From: Gemmatimonadota bacterium
Lineage (GTDB): Bacteria; Gemmatimonadota; Gemmatimonadetes; Gemmatimonadales; Gemmatimonadaceae
Direction of reading: 5' to 3'
Assembly: GCA_016871855.1 (NCBI GenBank)
Contig: VHBQ01000007.1
Location: 1-64,000, forward strand
Length of the DNA stretch: 64,000 nucleotides
The translations under genes were made by a program, and so were the position numbers. Below the pieces are notes generated by a model that was not told the origin of the DNA, made no database searches, and saw only the letters and a list, made by a program, of their open reading frames with translations. This document shows, piece by piece, positions 37,207 to 48,418 of the stretch. How positions within the stretch are numbered: position 1 is the stretch's first letter; the number at the start of each line of letters is the position of its first letter.

Positions 37207-38349
37207 ATGAAACGGGCCTGGCTGGTCGCCGCGGTCGCCGTGTTCGGTGCCGGGTGTGGTGGGGGCGCTTCCTCGGATGCGCCCCCCACGGGTCCTGGCG
37301 CGCCGCAACCTCCCGTCGATGGCGCCGACGTTCGGTCGTTGCCGATGTACTTCCCGCCACTGGCGGGGGATGCGTGGACCACCGTGAGCGCCCAAGGGCT
37401 GGGGTATGACACCACGGCGCTGCGCAGCGCTCTGGACTGGGCGGGGACGCAGCGGAGCACCGCGGTGATCGTGCTATGGCGCGGGCGCATTGTCGCCGAG
37501 CGCTACTGGCAGGGGTGGACCATCACCAAGGACTCGATCATCGCGTCGGCGGGGAAGACGGTCAGCGCGTTCCTCGTGGGACAACTTCAGGAGCAGGGAC
37601 GGCTGCGGATCACACAAACCGTGTCGTCGCTGGTGGGCAGCGGGTGGTCGCGCGCTCCGGCTTCTGAGGGGCGCATCACGGTGCAGCATCTGCTCAGCAT
37701 GAGTTCGGGAACGGACGACTCGCTGAAGTACGTCGCCGAGCCCGGAACGCGCTTCTACTACAACAACCCGGCGTACTACCAGACCTTCGACGTCATGTTG
37801 CGGGCCGCGGGACAGCCGCTGACGTCAACGGCGGCGATGAACGCGCTCGCCCGGCCCTTGCTCTTCGACCGCATCGGCATGCGCACGGCGGGATGGGTGC
37901 CCAACCTCGATACGGGGCAGTTGGGGTTCATCCTGAGTTGCAGCGCCCGCGACATGGCGCGCTTCGGGCTATTGTTGTTAAACCGCGGTCGGTGGGACGG
38001 CACGGCGATTCTGGCGGACACCGCGTATCTGCGCGCGATGACGTCGTCGTCCACCGAGAACAACCCGTCGTACGGCTATCTCACCTGGCTGAACGGCAAG
38101 GCGCAGCACCGGATTCCCGGGCCGTACGCGCTGCCCACGCTCAGCGGCCCGATCATCCCGAGCGCGCCGAGCGATTTGTGGGCCGCGCTGGGGAAGGGCG
38201 ACAAGAAGATCTACGTGTCGCCGTCGCTGGAGCTTGTCGTGGTGCGTCACGGCCAAGAGGCGGACGGCAACGAGCTGAACAACCCCCTCGCGGTGTCGAG
38301 TTTCGACGAGCAGTTCTGGCAGCGGCTTCGGCTGGCCCTCAAGTACTAG
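37207..38349 (+). CDS. Serine hydrolase lipoprotein, beta-lactamase class C family
   Basis: A 380-residue exported lipoprotein (lipobox around FGAGC). The beta-lactamase/DD-peptidase fold is indicated by the SxxK motif in IIASAGKTVSAFLVGQL, the Tyr motif in RFYYNNPAYYQTFDVM, and a late VVVRHGQEADG in place of KTG. LSMSSGTDD is another family segment. Probable role: hydrolysis of esters, amides or peptidoglycan peptides in the periplasm or at the outer membrane. The start is uncertain: ATG at 37207 has GGAG only 1-2 nt away, and GTG at 37177 would add ten residues before the signal peptide. It ends at the left direct repeat of the purine cluster. Confidence 0.8.
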   Translation: MKRAWLVAAVAVFGAGCGGGASSDAPPTGPGAPQPPVDGADVRSLPMYFPPLAGDAWTTVSAQGLGYDTTALRSALDWAGTQRSTAVIVLWRGRIVAERYWQGWTITKDSIIASAGKTVSAFLVGQLQEQGRLRITQTVSSLVGSGWSRAPASEGRITVQHLLSMSSGTDDSLKYVAEPGTRFYYNNPAYYQTFDVMLRAAGQPLTSTAAMNALARPLLFDRIGMRTAGWVPNLDTGQLGFILSCSARDMARFGLLLLNRGRWDGTAILADTAYLRAMTSSSTENNPSYGYLTWLNGKAQHRIPGPYALPTLSGPIIPSAPSDLWAALGKGDKKIYVSPSLELVVVRHGQEADGNELNNPLAVSSFDEQFWQRLRLALKY

Positions 38350-38391
38350 ACCAACCCGGCGGCGCGTCGTGCGCCTCACCTCAGCGATGTC

Positions 38392-38422
38392 CCTCGTGGG
38401 CCGTTCGGCCTGGGGCCGGGCG
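38392..38422. repeat. Left copy of 31-bp direct repeat flanking the purine cluster
   Basis: CCTC, two variable bases, then GGGCCGTTCGGCCTGGGGCC plus GGGCG. It is identical at 29 of 31 positions to 55147-55177, including 25 identical bases in a row. GGCC-GTTC-GGCC can form a short hairpin. It lies between the convergent ends of the serine hydrolase and xdhB. Confidence 0.85.
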
Positions 38423-38455
38423 GTGGCCCGGGTCGATCGGGGACTCCGCGGTCGT

Positions 38456-39277
38456 TCAGGCGGTCGTTTCCCAGAACTCTCCCAGCAGGTTCGCCGAGAC
38501 CTGCCGACGATAGGCGGCAGTGGAGCGCAGGTCGTCTATCGGCTGAATCTCAGCCTTCAACACTCGTTGCGCTTCCACAATGCCTGCCCCCGAGGCAAGC
38601 GTCGCCTCCGTCCGCGGGAGCCGCACCACGGTGGGTGCAACGCTCCCCAGGGCGATTCGAGGATGCGGCGAACGTACCGCCGCCATCACCACCTTGGAGA
38701 TTGCCTGCGCCGCGCGGGTTCCCACCTTCCGGAACCACTGCGCTCCGTCAACGGGCGGTATCTCAACGGCGACGATTAACTCATCGGACTTCAGCACACT
38801 GCTCCGGTAACCCGTGTAGAACTCTGCGAACGGCACGCGTCGCTCTCCGTCGGCATTCGCCAGCACCACCACGGCTTCGGCCACCGCGAGCACCGGCAGC
38901 GAGTCCCCGGCCGGCGAGCCATTGGCGATGTTGCCGCCAATCGTGCCGCGATGCTGGATCTGCGGACCTCCGATCTCGCGCGCGGCGGCAACCAGCATGG
39001 GCAGCGACTTTCGCACCAGTCGCGAGCGGATGATGTCGGTGAAGGTGGCGAGCGCGCCGACGACGAGCACATCACCCTGCCGACGGATCTTCTTGAGCGG
39101 CGAGAGGCGCGACAGGTCCAGGTACGCCACGGCAGGCTGCGTACCGAACTGCAGCTGCACGTACACGTCGGTGCAGCCGGCTATGGGCACGAGCGGGCCG
39201 GCACGGCGCATGAGCGTGAGCGCCGTGGTCAGCGTACGCGGTTCGTGCAGCGTCAGGCGGCTGAGCGCGGTCCTCAT
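38456..39277 (-). CDS. xdhB: Molybdenum hydroxylase FAD subunit
   Basis: FAD-binding subunit of a xanthine-dehydrogenase-family enzyme; passes electrons from the 2Fe-2S centres to the acceptor. The 273 residues contain the two FAD segments PIAGCTDVYVQLQFG and QIQHRGTIGGNIANGSPAGD, the typical hallmarks, and CO-DH C-terminal features. It corresponds to E. coli XdhB/YgfM. The ATG overlaps the xdhC stop by 4 bp. Last gene of the xdhA-xdhC-xdhB unit. Confidence 0.9.
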   Translation of the reverse strand: MRTALSRLTLHEPRTLTTALTLMRRAGPLVPIAGCTDVYVQLQFGTQPAVAYLDLSRLSPLKKIRRQGDVLVVGALATFTDIIRSRLVRKSLPMLVAAAREIGGPQIQHRGTIGGNIANGSPAGDSLPVLAVAEAVVVLANADGERRVPFAEFYTGYRSSVLKSDELIVAVEIPPVDGAQWFRKVGTRAAQAISKVVMAAVRSPHPRIALGSVAPTVVRLPRTEATLASGAGIVEAQRVLKAEIQPIDDLRSTAAYRRQVSANLLGEFWETTA

Positions 39278-39753
39278 TCAGCGATCCCAGAGCGTTCGAA
39301 CGCCGCTTTCTGCACGGCCCGGTAGATGGCCTCGTAGCCGGTACAGCGGCAGAGGTTCCCGGCAAGCCCAGCGCGTACGGCATCCAACGAAGGGCGCGCC
39401 GGCAGTGACAACGCGGCCATGATCATCCCCGGAGTACACATTCCGCACTGTGCGCCACCTTCTTCCACAAAGGCGCGCTTCAGGGGGTGGTCGGCGGGGA
39501 CGCCCTCTATGGTGACCACGTCGCGCCCCCGCGCCTGCGCCAGCGGTACCAGGCACGAACAGACGGGCTCGCCGTCCAGCAACACCGTGCAGGCGCCGCA
39601 CTCTCCCTCGCCGCACCCCTCCTTGGTTCCCGTGAGTTGCAGGTCTTCGCGCAGGACGTCGAGCAGACGCACCATGGGCGCACGATCAACGGTCACCGCC
39701 TGCCCGTTGACGGTCAGCTCCACGGATCGGGGCAACCGACTACGCGCGGCCAC
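39274..39753 (-). CDS. xdhC: Molybdenum hydroxylase 2Fe-2S subunit
   Basis: Electron-transfer subunit with two 2Fe-2S clusters. The plant-ferredoxin-type cluster is bound by GTKEGCGEGECGACTVLLDG and a following CSCL; the second by GAQCGMCTPGMIM and GNLCRCTGYEAIY. At 159 residues the length is normal for CoxS/XdhC-type subunits. The start overlaps the end of xdhA by 14 bp and its stop overlaps xdhB by 4 bp, so the three subunits are co-translated. Confidence 0.95.
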   Translation of the reverse strand: MAARSRLPRSVELTVNGQAVTVDRAPMVRLLDVLREDLQLTGTKEGCGEGECGACTVLLDGEPVCSCLVPLAQARGRDVVTIEGVPADHPLKRAFVEEGGAQCGMCTPGMIMAALSLPARPSLDAVRAGLAGNLCRCTGYEAIYRAVQKAAFERSGIAE

Positions 39754-41848
39754 GCGACGCCTCCATCACGCATTCGGGGGTCGCCGGCAGTTGCCGCACA
39801 TCAAGCCCGAGGTGGCGCAGCGCGTTCACGATGGCGGGGCCAGGGCCGTTCATGGGCAACTCGCCGAGTCCCTTTGCACCGAACGCGCCGTGCGGAAACG
39901 GGTTTTCGACCATCACTGTTTCAACGCGAGGCATGTCGAGCGTGGTCGGGATGGTGTAGTTGGTGAGCTGGGCGTTGGCCATGGCGCCGTCCTGCATCAC
40001 CACGTCTTCGATGAGCGCCCAGCCCACGCCTTGTGCGCTTCCGCCCTCAATCTGCCCGCGCGCCAGCACGGGATTAACCGGCCGTCCGAACTCCTGCACC
40101 GCAGTGAGCTTCGTGGCAACTGCAGCGTAGGTCACGGGGTCGTACTCCACCTCCGCCACGTCGCACCCCCAGCCATATGTGGCGTAGGCGTCGCCGCGGT
40201 AGGTGTCGTCGTCCCAGTGCAGGCCAGGCGGTTGTTGGTACTCCCTCGTGATGCTGGTTTCGCCGTGCTGGGCGAAGTGCTCGGCGGGCGACAGAGCACC
40301 CAACTGTTCACGCAGCGATTTCGCCGCACGCTCCAGAATGCCGCCGACCACCATCACGGTGCGCGACGCAACGGTGGGGCCGCTGTTGGGAACATCGGCC
40401 GTATCCGGCACCGAGAACGCCACCTCCTCCATGGGCACGCCGAGCGCGTCGGCGACAATCTGCGCGAGGACGGTGGTCGCACCCTGGCCGATCTCGGTGG
40501 TCGCGACGCGGATGCGCACGCCTTGCGCGGTGGTCGTGAGCGTGCAACGCGATGCGAGGCGCACCTCCCCCGATCCGGTGAACCCTGCGCCGTGGCGGAA
40601 CAACGCCAGCCCGATGCCGCGATTCGTGCCCTTCCAGGCCACGCGCTTCCGCCGCCACCCCGACTGCTTCAGCGCTTGCCTCAGCACGGTCTCGGCGGTG
40701 GAGTCGCGCAATACCTGCCCGGTGGCGGTGCGGTCGCCGGCGCGGAGAACATTCCGCAGCCGCAGTTTCGCCGGGTCCATTCCCAGCGCTTCGGCGATTC
40801 GCTCCATGTGGACTTCCAGGGCGAACTGCGTCTGCGGCGCACCAAACCCGCGGAACGCTCCGTTCGGCGGCGTGTTGGTCATGGCGGCGCGCCCTTCAAT
40901 GCGCACGTTGGGACACCGATATGCGCCCTGCGCGTGCAAGCAGGCGCGGGAGAGCACGACAGGGCTGAGCGTGACGTAGGCGCCGCCGTCGAGGATGACC
41001 TCAATGGCCATGGCGACGAGCTGTCCGGCCCTGGTCACGCCGGTACGGTGGCGCACGACCGACGGATGGCGCTTCGTGGTCGCGAGCATGTCTTCGGCGC
41101 GGTCGTAGATGAGCTTGACCGGCCGTTTCGCCTTGAGCGCAAGCAGTGCCGCGTGCCCGGCAATTACCGACGGGTAGTCTTCCTTGCCGCCGAAACCACC
41201 GCCGTTCACCGACGGCACCACGCGCACAAGCTCGCCGGGCAGGCCGAGGAGGTTGGCGAGCGCGTGGTGCACGTAGTACGGGCATTGGAGCGATCCGTAG
41301 ATCGTGACACCACCGCTTGACTCGGGAACCGCGATGATGCCATGGGTTTCGATGTACGTGTGTTCCTGCGCCCCGGTGCGGTACTCGCCCTCCACCACGA
41401 CCGCTGATGCACGCAGGCCTCGCTCCACGTCGCCGTCGCGGATGACGATGTGCGCGTGATTGTGCGACGCCGTGAGAGGGTCGAGCACCGGCTCCACGCG
41501 CTCCTGCATCAACTCCACGTGCGCGCTCCACAGCGAGTCGCGGTCTTCGTGCGCGAGCAGCAGCACCGGTTCGGCTGCGTGCCGGATGTCGTCCTGCACC
41601 AGACACGGCTGGTCGTCGGTGATGTGCAGGGTGCAGTTGCGGCCGGGGATGTCGCGCCAATCAACGACGGTGAAGCCGGCGGGATCGAAGTTGAGCCGAA
41701 TCCCGGAGAGACGGCCGTGTGGGATTGTCGTGCGGATCGTGCGGGCGTGGAGCATTCCGGGAAAGACGAGATCGTCCACATAGCGGGCGGTGCCGCCGAC
41801 CTTGGCAGGCCCGTCTACCCGCGGAACGCTGAGTCCGACGATTCCCAT
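39740..41848 (-). CDS. xdhA: Molybdenum hydroxylase large (Mo) subunit
   Basis: Catalytic subunit binding molybdopterin, 702 residues. The catalytic Glu is in GAKGLGELPMNG near the C-terminus. NGAFRGFGAPQTQFALEVHM includes the Arg that faces the purine in xanthine dehydrogenase (AFRGFGGPQ there). VNGGGFGGKEDYP and TTEIGQGATTVLAQI are Moco-binding segments. The N-terminus GLSVPRVDGPAKVGGTARYV is normal. The ATG at 41848 follows GGAGGTGGC, a good ribosome site. First gene of the unit, divergent from xdhD across 156 bp. Purine specificity is inferred from cluster and motif; other N-heterocycles are possible. No Sec codon is seen. Confidence 0.9.
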   Translation of the reverse strand: MGIVGLSVPRVDGPAKVGGTARYVDDLVFPGMLHARTIRTTIPHGRLSGIRLNFDPAGFTVVDWRDIPGRNCTLHITDDQPCLVQDDIRHAAEPVLLLAHEDRDSLWSAHVELMQERVEPVLDPLTASHNHAHIVIRDGDVERGLRASAVVVEGEYRTGAQEHTYIETHGIIAVPESSGGVTIYGSLQCPYYVHHALANLLGLPGELVRVVPSVNGGGFGGKEDYPSVIAGHAALLALKAKRPVKLIYDRAEDMLATTKRHPSVVRHRTGVTRAGQLVAMAIEVILDGGAYVTLSPVVLSRACLHAQGAYRCPNVRIEGRAAMTNTPPNGAFRGFGAPQTQFALEVHMERIAEALGMDPAKLRLRNVLRAGDRTATGQVLRDSTAETVLRQALKQSGWRRKRVAWKGTNRGIGLALFRHGAGFTGSGEVRLASRCTLTTTAQGVRIRVATTEIGQGATTVLAQIVADALGVPMEEVAFSVPDTADVPNSGPTVASRTVMVVGGILERAAKSLREQLGALSPAEHFAQHGETSITREYQQPPGLHWDDDTYRGDAYATYGWGCDVAEVEYDPVTYAAVATKLTAVQEFGRPVNPVLARGQIEGGSAQGVGWALIEDVVMQDGAMANAQLTNYTIPTTLDMPRVETVMVENPFPHGAFGAKGLGELPMNGPGPAIVNALRHLGLDVRQLPATPECVMEASRGRA

Positions 41849-41925
41849 GCCACCTCCATTCCTTTCGACAATTGTGCCTCCACGTGCGCTCAGTCGCCAG
41901 CGTTGGCACGTCGAGCATGTTTGCG

Positions 41926-41954
41926 TTGACGGTCTCTGACCGAGGGGATAACGT
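41926..41954 (+). promoter_or_regulatory. Probable promoter of the xdhD operon
   Basis: TTGACG (41926-41931), 17-bp spacer, TAACGT (41949-41954); GATAAC two bases upstream is an alternative -10. The start would be near 41961 with a leader of about 45 nt. It lies in the divergent xdhA-xdhD region, where a shared regulator could bind; no operator was recognised. Confidence 0.45.
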
Positions 41955-42004
41955 CAGTCTGGAACACCAACGACGCGGTTGTGATTCGGTGCGTCCGGAG
42001 CAAC

Positions 42005-44623
42005 ATGGCAATGGAGTTCTCACTAAACGGAACCACGCAGCGGGTTGCGCCGCGGCCCGGAGAGTCGCTTCTCGAGACGTTGCGCGAGCGCTGTGGGATC
42101 ACGTCACTCAAGGATGGATGCCGGCCGCAAGGTCAGTGTGGCTGCTGCCTGGCGCTGGTTGATGGGAATCCCAAGGTGACGTGCGCCATGCCCGCCGAGG
42201 CGGCCGCCGGCAAGACGGTGGTTACGCTCGAGGGCGTGGCTCCCGCCGAGCGCGCGTTGATTGCCAACAGCTTTGCGGCGGCCACGGGGCTCCAGTGCGG
42301 ATTCTGCATCCCGGGCATTGCGCTCCGCGCCAAGGCCATCACCGACAAGAACCCGGATCCGACCCGCGAAGCGATTGCCAAGGCGATTGACGTGCATTTG
42401 TGCCGATGCACCGGCTACGTGAAGATCGTGGACGCCATTCAACTGCTGGCGCGGGCCAAGCGTGGCGAGGCGGTTCCGGCGCCTTGCACTGACGGTCACG
42501 TGGGGCAGTCGCTCGCCCGCGTGGAGGCCGGTCGCAGCGTGCTGGGTGAGCGCCCGTACATTGACGATTTGTCCGTCCCGGGCATGCTGCACGGCGCGCT
42601 GACGCTTTCACCGCACGCGCGCGCACGAGTGAAGCGCATTGACACGACGCGGGCCCGCGCGCTCGCCGGCGTGCAGGCGGTGGTGACGGCGGCGGACGTG
42701 CCGGGTGAGCGCTGGCACGGGCTTCTCTACAATGATTGGCCGGCGTTCGTGGCGGAGGGCGAGGAGGTGCGGTACGTGGGTGACGTGCTCGCGGCGGTGG
42801 CAGCCGACGACCGGCACACGGCGCGCGAGGCGGCGGCACTGGTTGACGTGGAGTACGAAGTGCTCCCGCCCGTCCTTGACCCCGAGGTTGCGCTCGATCC
42901 CGGCGCGCCGCAGGTGAACCCGGCGCATGCCAACCTGCTCTCGAAGTCCGTCATCAAGCGTGGCGATGTGGAGGGTGCGCTGGCGTCGAGTGCGCATGTG
43001 GTGAGCGGCACGTGGGCGACGCAGCGCATCGAACATCTCTTCTTGGAGCCGGAGAGCGCCTTCGCCGAACCGCTGGCCGACGGGCGGCTGCGTCTCTGCT
43101 CGCAGGGACAGGGCGTGTTTGACGATCGGCGGCAGGTAGCGCGGCTCCTCGACATCTCCGAAGAGCGGCTCTTTGTTGAGCTGGTGCCGAATGGCGGCGC
43201 GTTCGGCGGCAAGGAAGACCTGTCGGTGCAGGCGCGCACCGCGCTCCTTGCGCACGTGACGCAGCGTCCGGTGAAGCTGACGCTAAGCCGCGAGGAGTCT
43301 ATCCGGATGCACCCCAAGCGCCATCCGATCACGATGCACTACACGGTGGGGTGCGATGCGTCCGGGCGATTGACCGCAGTGAAGGCGCGGATGCTCGGCG
43401 ATTCGGGTGCGTACGCGTCGGTGGGCGGAAAGGTGCTCGAACGCGCGGCGGGCCACGCCTGCGGCGCGTATCGCGTGGGGGCAGTGGACGTCGAGTCGGT
43501 GGCCGTCTACACCAACAACCCGCCCTGCGGCGCCATGCGTGGCTTCGGCGCGAACCAGGCGCACTTCGCCATGGAAGCGTGCATGGACCTGTTGGCGAAG
43601 AAGGCGCAGCTCGACCCGTGGGAGATGCGCTGGCGAAACGCGCTCGACGTCGGCGACCCGGTGACCACCGGGCAGATTCTCGAGAAGTCGGTGGGCATCA
43701 AGCAGACACTCGCCGCGGTGAAGGAGCAGTACTACGAAGCGAAGCGCACAGGACGCGCCGTCGGCATTGCCTGTGGCATCAAGAACAGCGGCATCGGCAA
43801 CGGCGTGGAGGAGTGGGGAAAGGCGCGGCTCGTGGTGGAGGCGGATGGCACGATCTCGCTCTACAACGGCTACACCGAGATGGGCCAGGGCTTGTTCACG
43901 GTGCTGGTGCAGTTCGCGGCAGAGGCGACAGGGCTCCCTGCGGCACGCTTCACGCCGAAGGTGAACTCCACGTTCGACCTCGGCTGCGGGCAGACGACCG
44001 GTTCGCGCGGTACGCTCTTCGGCGGGCGTGCAATGCTCTCCGCCGCCGCCAAGCTCCGGGCAGACCTTGATGCGGGTCACTCACTGGCGGATCTCATCGG
44101 CCGCGTGTATGCCAGCGATGTGGTCACGCGCGACACGACGGCGCTGGGTGCCACGGTTGATCGCGTCAAGACGCACACGGCGTATGGATTCGCCACGCAG
44201 GTGGTGATGCTCGATGCCGAGGGCCGCGTTGACCGTGTGATCGCCGCGCACGATGTGGGTCGCGTGGTGAACCCGGCGCTCTGCGAGGGCCAGATTGAGG
44301 GCGCCATCCACATGGGACTGGGCTACGCGCTCACCGAGGAGTTGCCGACGGTCAACGGGATGCCAACCACCTTCAAGCTGCGCGATCTCGGCGTGCTGCG
44401 CGCGCGCGACATGCCGGACGTCGAGGTGATCTTGGTGGAAGACCCGGAGCCCGAGGGACCGATGGGTGCCAAGGGCGTGGGTGAGATAGGTCTCGTCCCA
44501 ACGGCCGCCGCTGTCGCAGCAGCGCTCGAGGCGTTCGATGGCGTTCGCCGCATGACGCTTCCAATGCGAGATTCGCCCGCCGCGCGGGCGATGAGCGTCG
44601 GCCGCGTGCGGGTACCGTCCTGA
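42005..44623 (+). CDS. xdhD: Fused 2Fe-2S/Mo hydroxylase, XdhD type
   Basis: An 872-residue molybdenum hydroxylase joining the 2Fe-2S domain (residues ~1-165: [36 protein letters not shown]) to the Mo domain (~175-872), without a FAD domain. It matches E. coli XdhD in layout. [30 protein letters not shown] and [10 protein letters not shown] are the Moco, substrate and catalytic Glu segments. In E. coli-type clusters XdhD accompanies YgfK and SsnA and is linked to purine turnover. ATG at 42005 has GGAG 4 nt upstream; ATG at 42011 is possible. The stop overlaps ssnA (TGATG). Confidence 0.9.
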   Translation: MAMEFSLNGTTQRVAPRPGESLLETLRERCGITSLKDGCRPQGQCGCCLALVDGNPKVTCAMPAEAAAGKTVVTLEGVAPAERALIANSFAAATGLQCGFCIPGIALRAKAITDKNPDPTREAIAKAIDVHLCRCTGYVKIVDAIQLLARAKRGEAVPAPCTDGHVGQSLARVEAGRSVLGERPYIDDLSVPGMLHGALTLSPHARARVKRIDTTRARALAGVQAVVTAADVPGERWHGLLYNDWPAFVAEGEEVRYVGDVLAAVAADDRHTAREAAALVDVEYEVLPPVLDPEVALDPGAPQVNPAHANLLSKSVIKRGDVEGALASSAHVVSGTWATQRIEHLFLEPESAFAEPLADGRLRLCSQGQGVFDDRRQVARLLDISEERLFVELVPNGGAFGGKEDLSVQARTALLAHVTQRPVKLTLSREESIRMHPKRHPITMHYTVGCDASGRLTAVKARMLGDSGAYASVGGKVLERAAGHACGAYRVGAVDVESVAVYTNNPPCGAMRGFGANQAHFAMEACMDLLAKKAQLDPWEMRWRNALDVGDPVTTGQILEKSVGIKQTLAAVKEQYYEAKRTGRAVGIACGIKNSGIGNGVEEWGKARLVVEADGTISLYNGYTEMGQGLFTVLVQFAAEATGLPAARFTPKVNSTFDLGCGQTTGSRGTLFGGRAMLSAAAKLRADLDAGHSLADLIGRVYASDVVTRDTTALGATVDRVKTHTAYGFATQVVMLDAEGRVDRVIAAHDVGRVVNPALCEGQIEGAIHMGLGYALTEELPTVNGMPTTFKLRDLGVLRARDMPDVEVILVEDPEPEGPMGAKGVGEIGLVPTAAAVAAALEAFDGVRRMTLPMRDSPAARAMSVGRVRVPS

Positions 44624-45611
44624 TGCCGGCCGGGTTTGTCAACGCGCACACGCACATTTACTCGGCGCTGGCGCCCTTCGGGATGCCCGAACCGGCACAG
44701 GCGCCCGAGAACTTTGTGCAGATCCTGGAGCGCATTTGGTGGCGGCTGGACCGCGCGCTCGACGCGCAGGCGCTGCATGCCGCGGCGCGGTGGTATGTGG
44801 CCGAGTCGCTGCGACTCGGCACGGTTGGCCTCGTGGACCACCACGAGTCGCCCGAGTTGATTGAGGGATCGTTGGACATCCTCGCCGACGCATGCCAGGC
44901 GCTGGGAATGCCAGCAGTGCTCTGTTTCGGCGCCACCGAGCGCAACGGCGGGCGGCGAGAGGCGCAGCGCGGCCTGGCCGAGTGCGCGCGGTTCATCACC
45001 GAGAACACGCGACCGCTCGTGCGCGGCGTTGTCGGTTTGCACGCGTCGTTCACGGTGTCGGACGAGACCGTGCGGGAGGCGGGCGCGTGGTGTCGCGCGT
45101 TGGGCACGGTGATGCATGTGCACGTGGCCGAGGACCGCGCCGACGTTGAAGACGCACGGCGTCGCGGCTTCCGTGGACCGCTCGAGCGCCTTGAAGCCCT
45201 TGGCGCACTGCCCTCGGGTTCGATCATGGCGCATGGCGTCCACCTTGCCGTCGAGCAGGTGCAGCACGCCGGGCGCATTGGCTGTTGGCTGGTGCAGAAC
45301 CCGCGATCCAATCGTGGCAACCGTGTTGGCTATGCGGGCAGCTTGCGCGCCAGCGCTCGCGTGGCACTCGGCACCGATGGGTATCCATCGGAGTTGGCCG
45401 CCGAGCGCGAGGCACTCATGGACGAGGCCGCAGGGCACGGGGACGACATGGACGCTGCCGCGCGGCGCCCGGATGCCGGTCACGTCCTCTTCGCCGAGCG
45501 GTTCGGGGGCATGGTGCCCACCGCGCGCGCCGTGCCCGGTGTTGACTTTGAAGCGCTGCGGGCCGAGGCGGCGGCGGAAGCCTCCCGGCTCTGGCGGCGC
45601 ATGGCGAATCT

Positions 45612-45615
<4 letters not shown>
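44623..45615 (+). CDS. ssnA: SsnA-type aminohydrolase, short form
   Basis: Metal-dependent amidohydrolase of the SsnA family, expected to deaminate or open a purine-derived ring. The metal ligands are present: NAHTHIYS (residues 7-14), [22 protein letters not shown] and [19 protein letters not shown] and [12 protein letters not shown] match SsnA closely. E. coli SsnA has about 440 residues; this one has 330. It starts 8 residues before the HxH motif and lacks the usual N- and C-terminal beta-sandwich strands, although the final WRRM is kept. The ATG shares a base with the xdhD stop. The next gene overlaps by ATGA. Confidence 0.85.
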
Positions 45616-47089
<1,474 letters not shown>

Positions 47090-47093
<4 letters not shown>

Positions 47094-48409
47094 CCGCCGC
47101 AGTGGACCGGGCCTTGCGCCTCGTGTGCTCCGGATGCGGCTGGACGTTGCCGGATACGGACGGTGTCCGTCACCCCTTCCGGTGCCCGAACGTCGGCTCC
47201 GACGACGCCGACCACATCATCACGCGGCAGTTCGACGCGCGCGGTGTCCTGGTTCCACCAAACGACGACCCCAATCCGTTCGTCCGCTATCGCGCGTCGT
47301 TCACTGCGTGGCACGCCGCTCAGGACCTCGGCATGGCCGATGCGGCGTACGTGGATCTCGTGCGGGTGCTGGACGAGAGGGTGGCCGCGGTGGACGGTCA
47401 CGGGTTCCGCGCCACGCCGTTTATGCGTGCCCGGGCGCTCGGTGAGCACTTGGATCTCGATCTCTGGGTGAAGGACGAGACCGGCAATGTCGCTGGCTCA
47501 CACAAGAGCCGGCATTTGTTTGGCATCTTGCTCTATTTGGCAGTGACGGAGCAAGGCGACCAGCCTCCGCTCGCCATCGCGAGCTGCGGGAACGCGGCGC
47601 TCGCCGCAGCGGTGCTGGCGCGTGCCGTGGAGCGTGCGCTCACGGTGTTCGTGCCTCCGCACGCGGATGCGTCGGTGTTGGAGCGACTGCACGCACTGGG
47701 GGCACGCGTTGTTCCGTGCCCTCGTGTTGCCGGGCGCATGGGCGATCCGTGCGTGCACGGCTTCCACAACGCACTCCGTGCGGGAGCCCTGCCGTTCTGC
47801 GTGCAGGGCAGCGAGAACGGCCTCACGATCGAGGGCGGCGAGACGCTGGTGGAGGAGATACTCGCCGTCGGCGATTCGCCGTTTGATCATCTGGTCGTTC
47901 AGGTGGGTGGCGGTGCGCTCGCCAGCAGTTGTGCACAAGCGTTCGCCCGTGCGGCGGCGGACGGTCGACTGTCACGCCTGCCGCGCCTGCACACGGTACA
48001 GACCGAGGGGGCGTGGCCGCTGCGGCGCGCGTGGGGGCTTTGGCAGGAGCGTCAGCGCCATACCGGAGTGTCGCCGGAGGAGGCGCTGCGGTACGCGAGC
48101 ACGCACCGCGCGGAGTTCATGTGGCCGTGGGCGGAAGAGCCACGGAGCGTCGCCGAGGGCATTCTCGACGACGAGACCTACGATTGGCTTGCCGTGCTGA
48201 GGGGGATGGCAGAGTCGGGGGGCGTGCCCGTGGTGGCGGACGAAGCGACGCTGGAGGAAGCCCACGATCTGGCGGTGGCACACACGGGCGTGGCCGTCAG
48301 CCACACCGGCTCGGCTGGACTCGCCGGCTTGCTGCGATTGCAGCGCGATGGCGTCATCAAGGCAGGCGAGCGGGTGGCTCTCGTCTTTTCGGGCGTCGAG
48401 CGGCGCTGA
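47090..48409 (+). CDS. PLP-dependent lyase, threonine-synthase-like (PLP2)
   Basis: A 439-residue fold-type II PLP enzyme. The N-terminus has a small Cys knuckle ([19 protein letters not shown], then RCPNVG) as in threonine synthases and related lyases. The Schiff-base Lys is K139 in [31 protein letters not shown] the substrate loop and [15 protein letters not shown] the phosphate loop. The GTG start overlaps the PLP1 stop (GTGA). Substrate unknown; the two PLP enzymes may act in sequence or as a pair. It ends 9 bp from convergent ygeW. Confidence 0.8.
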
Positions 48410-48418
48410 CGTCCCGCG

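Noticed and set aside
39419-41320. A 633-codon open frame opposite xdhA and xdhC
   Set aside because: Antisense shadow; composition is His/Arg/Gly-rich and the minus-strand subunits have clear catalytic motifs and coupled starts.
38456-44623. Selenium-dependent hydroxylase or selenate reductase
   Set aside because: No in-frame TGA at a Sec position and no selenium genes nearby; the selenate reductase name comes from E. coli annotation and not from evidence here.
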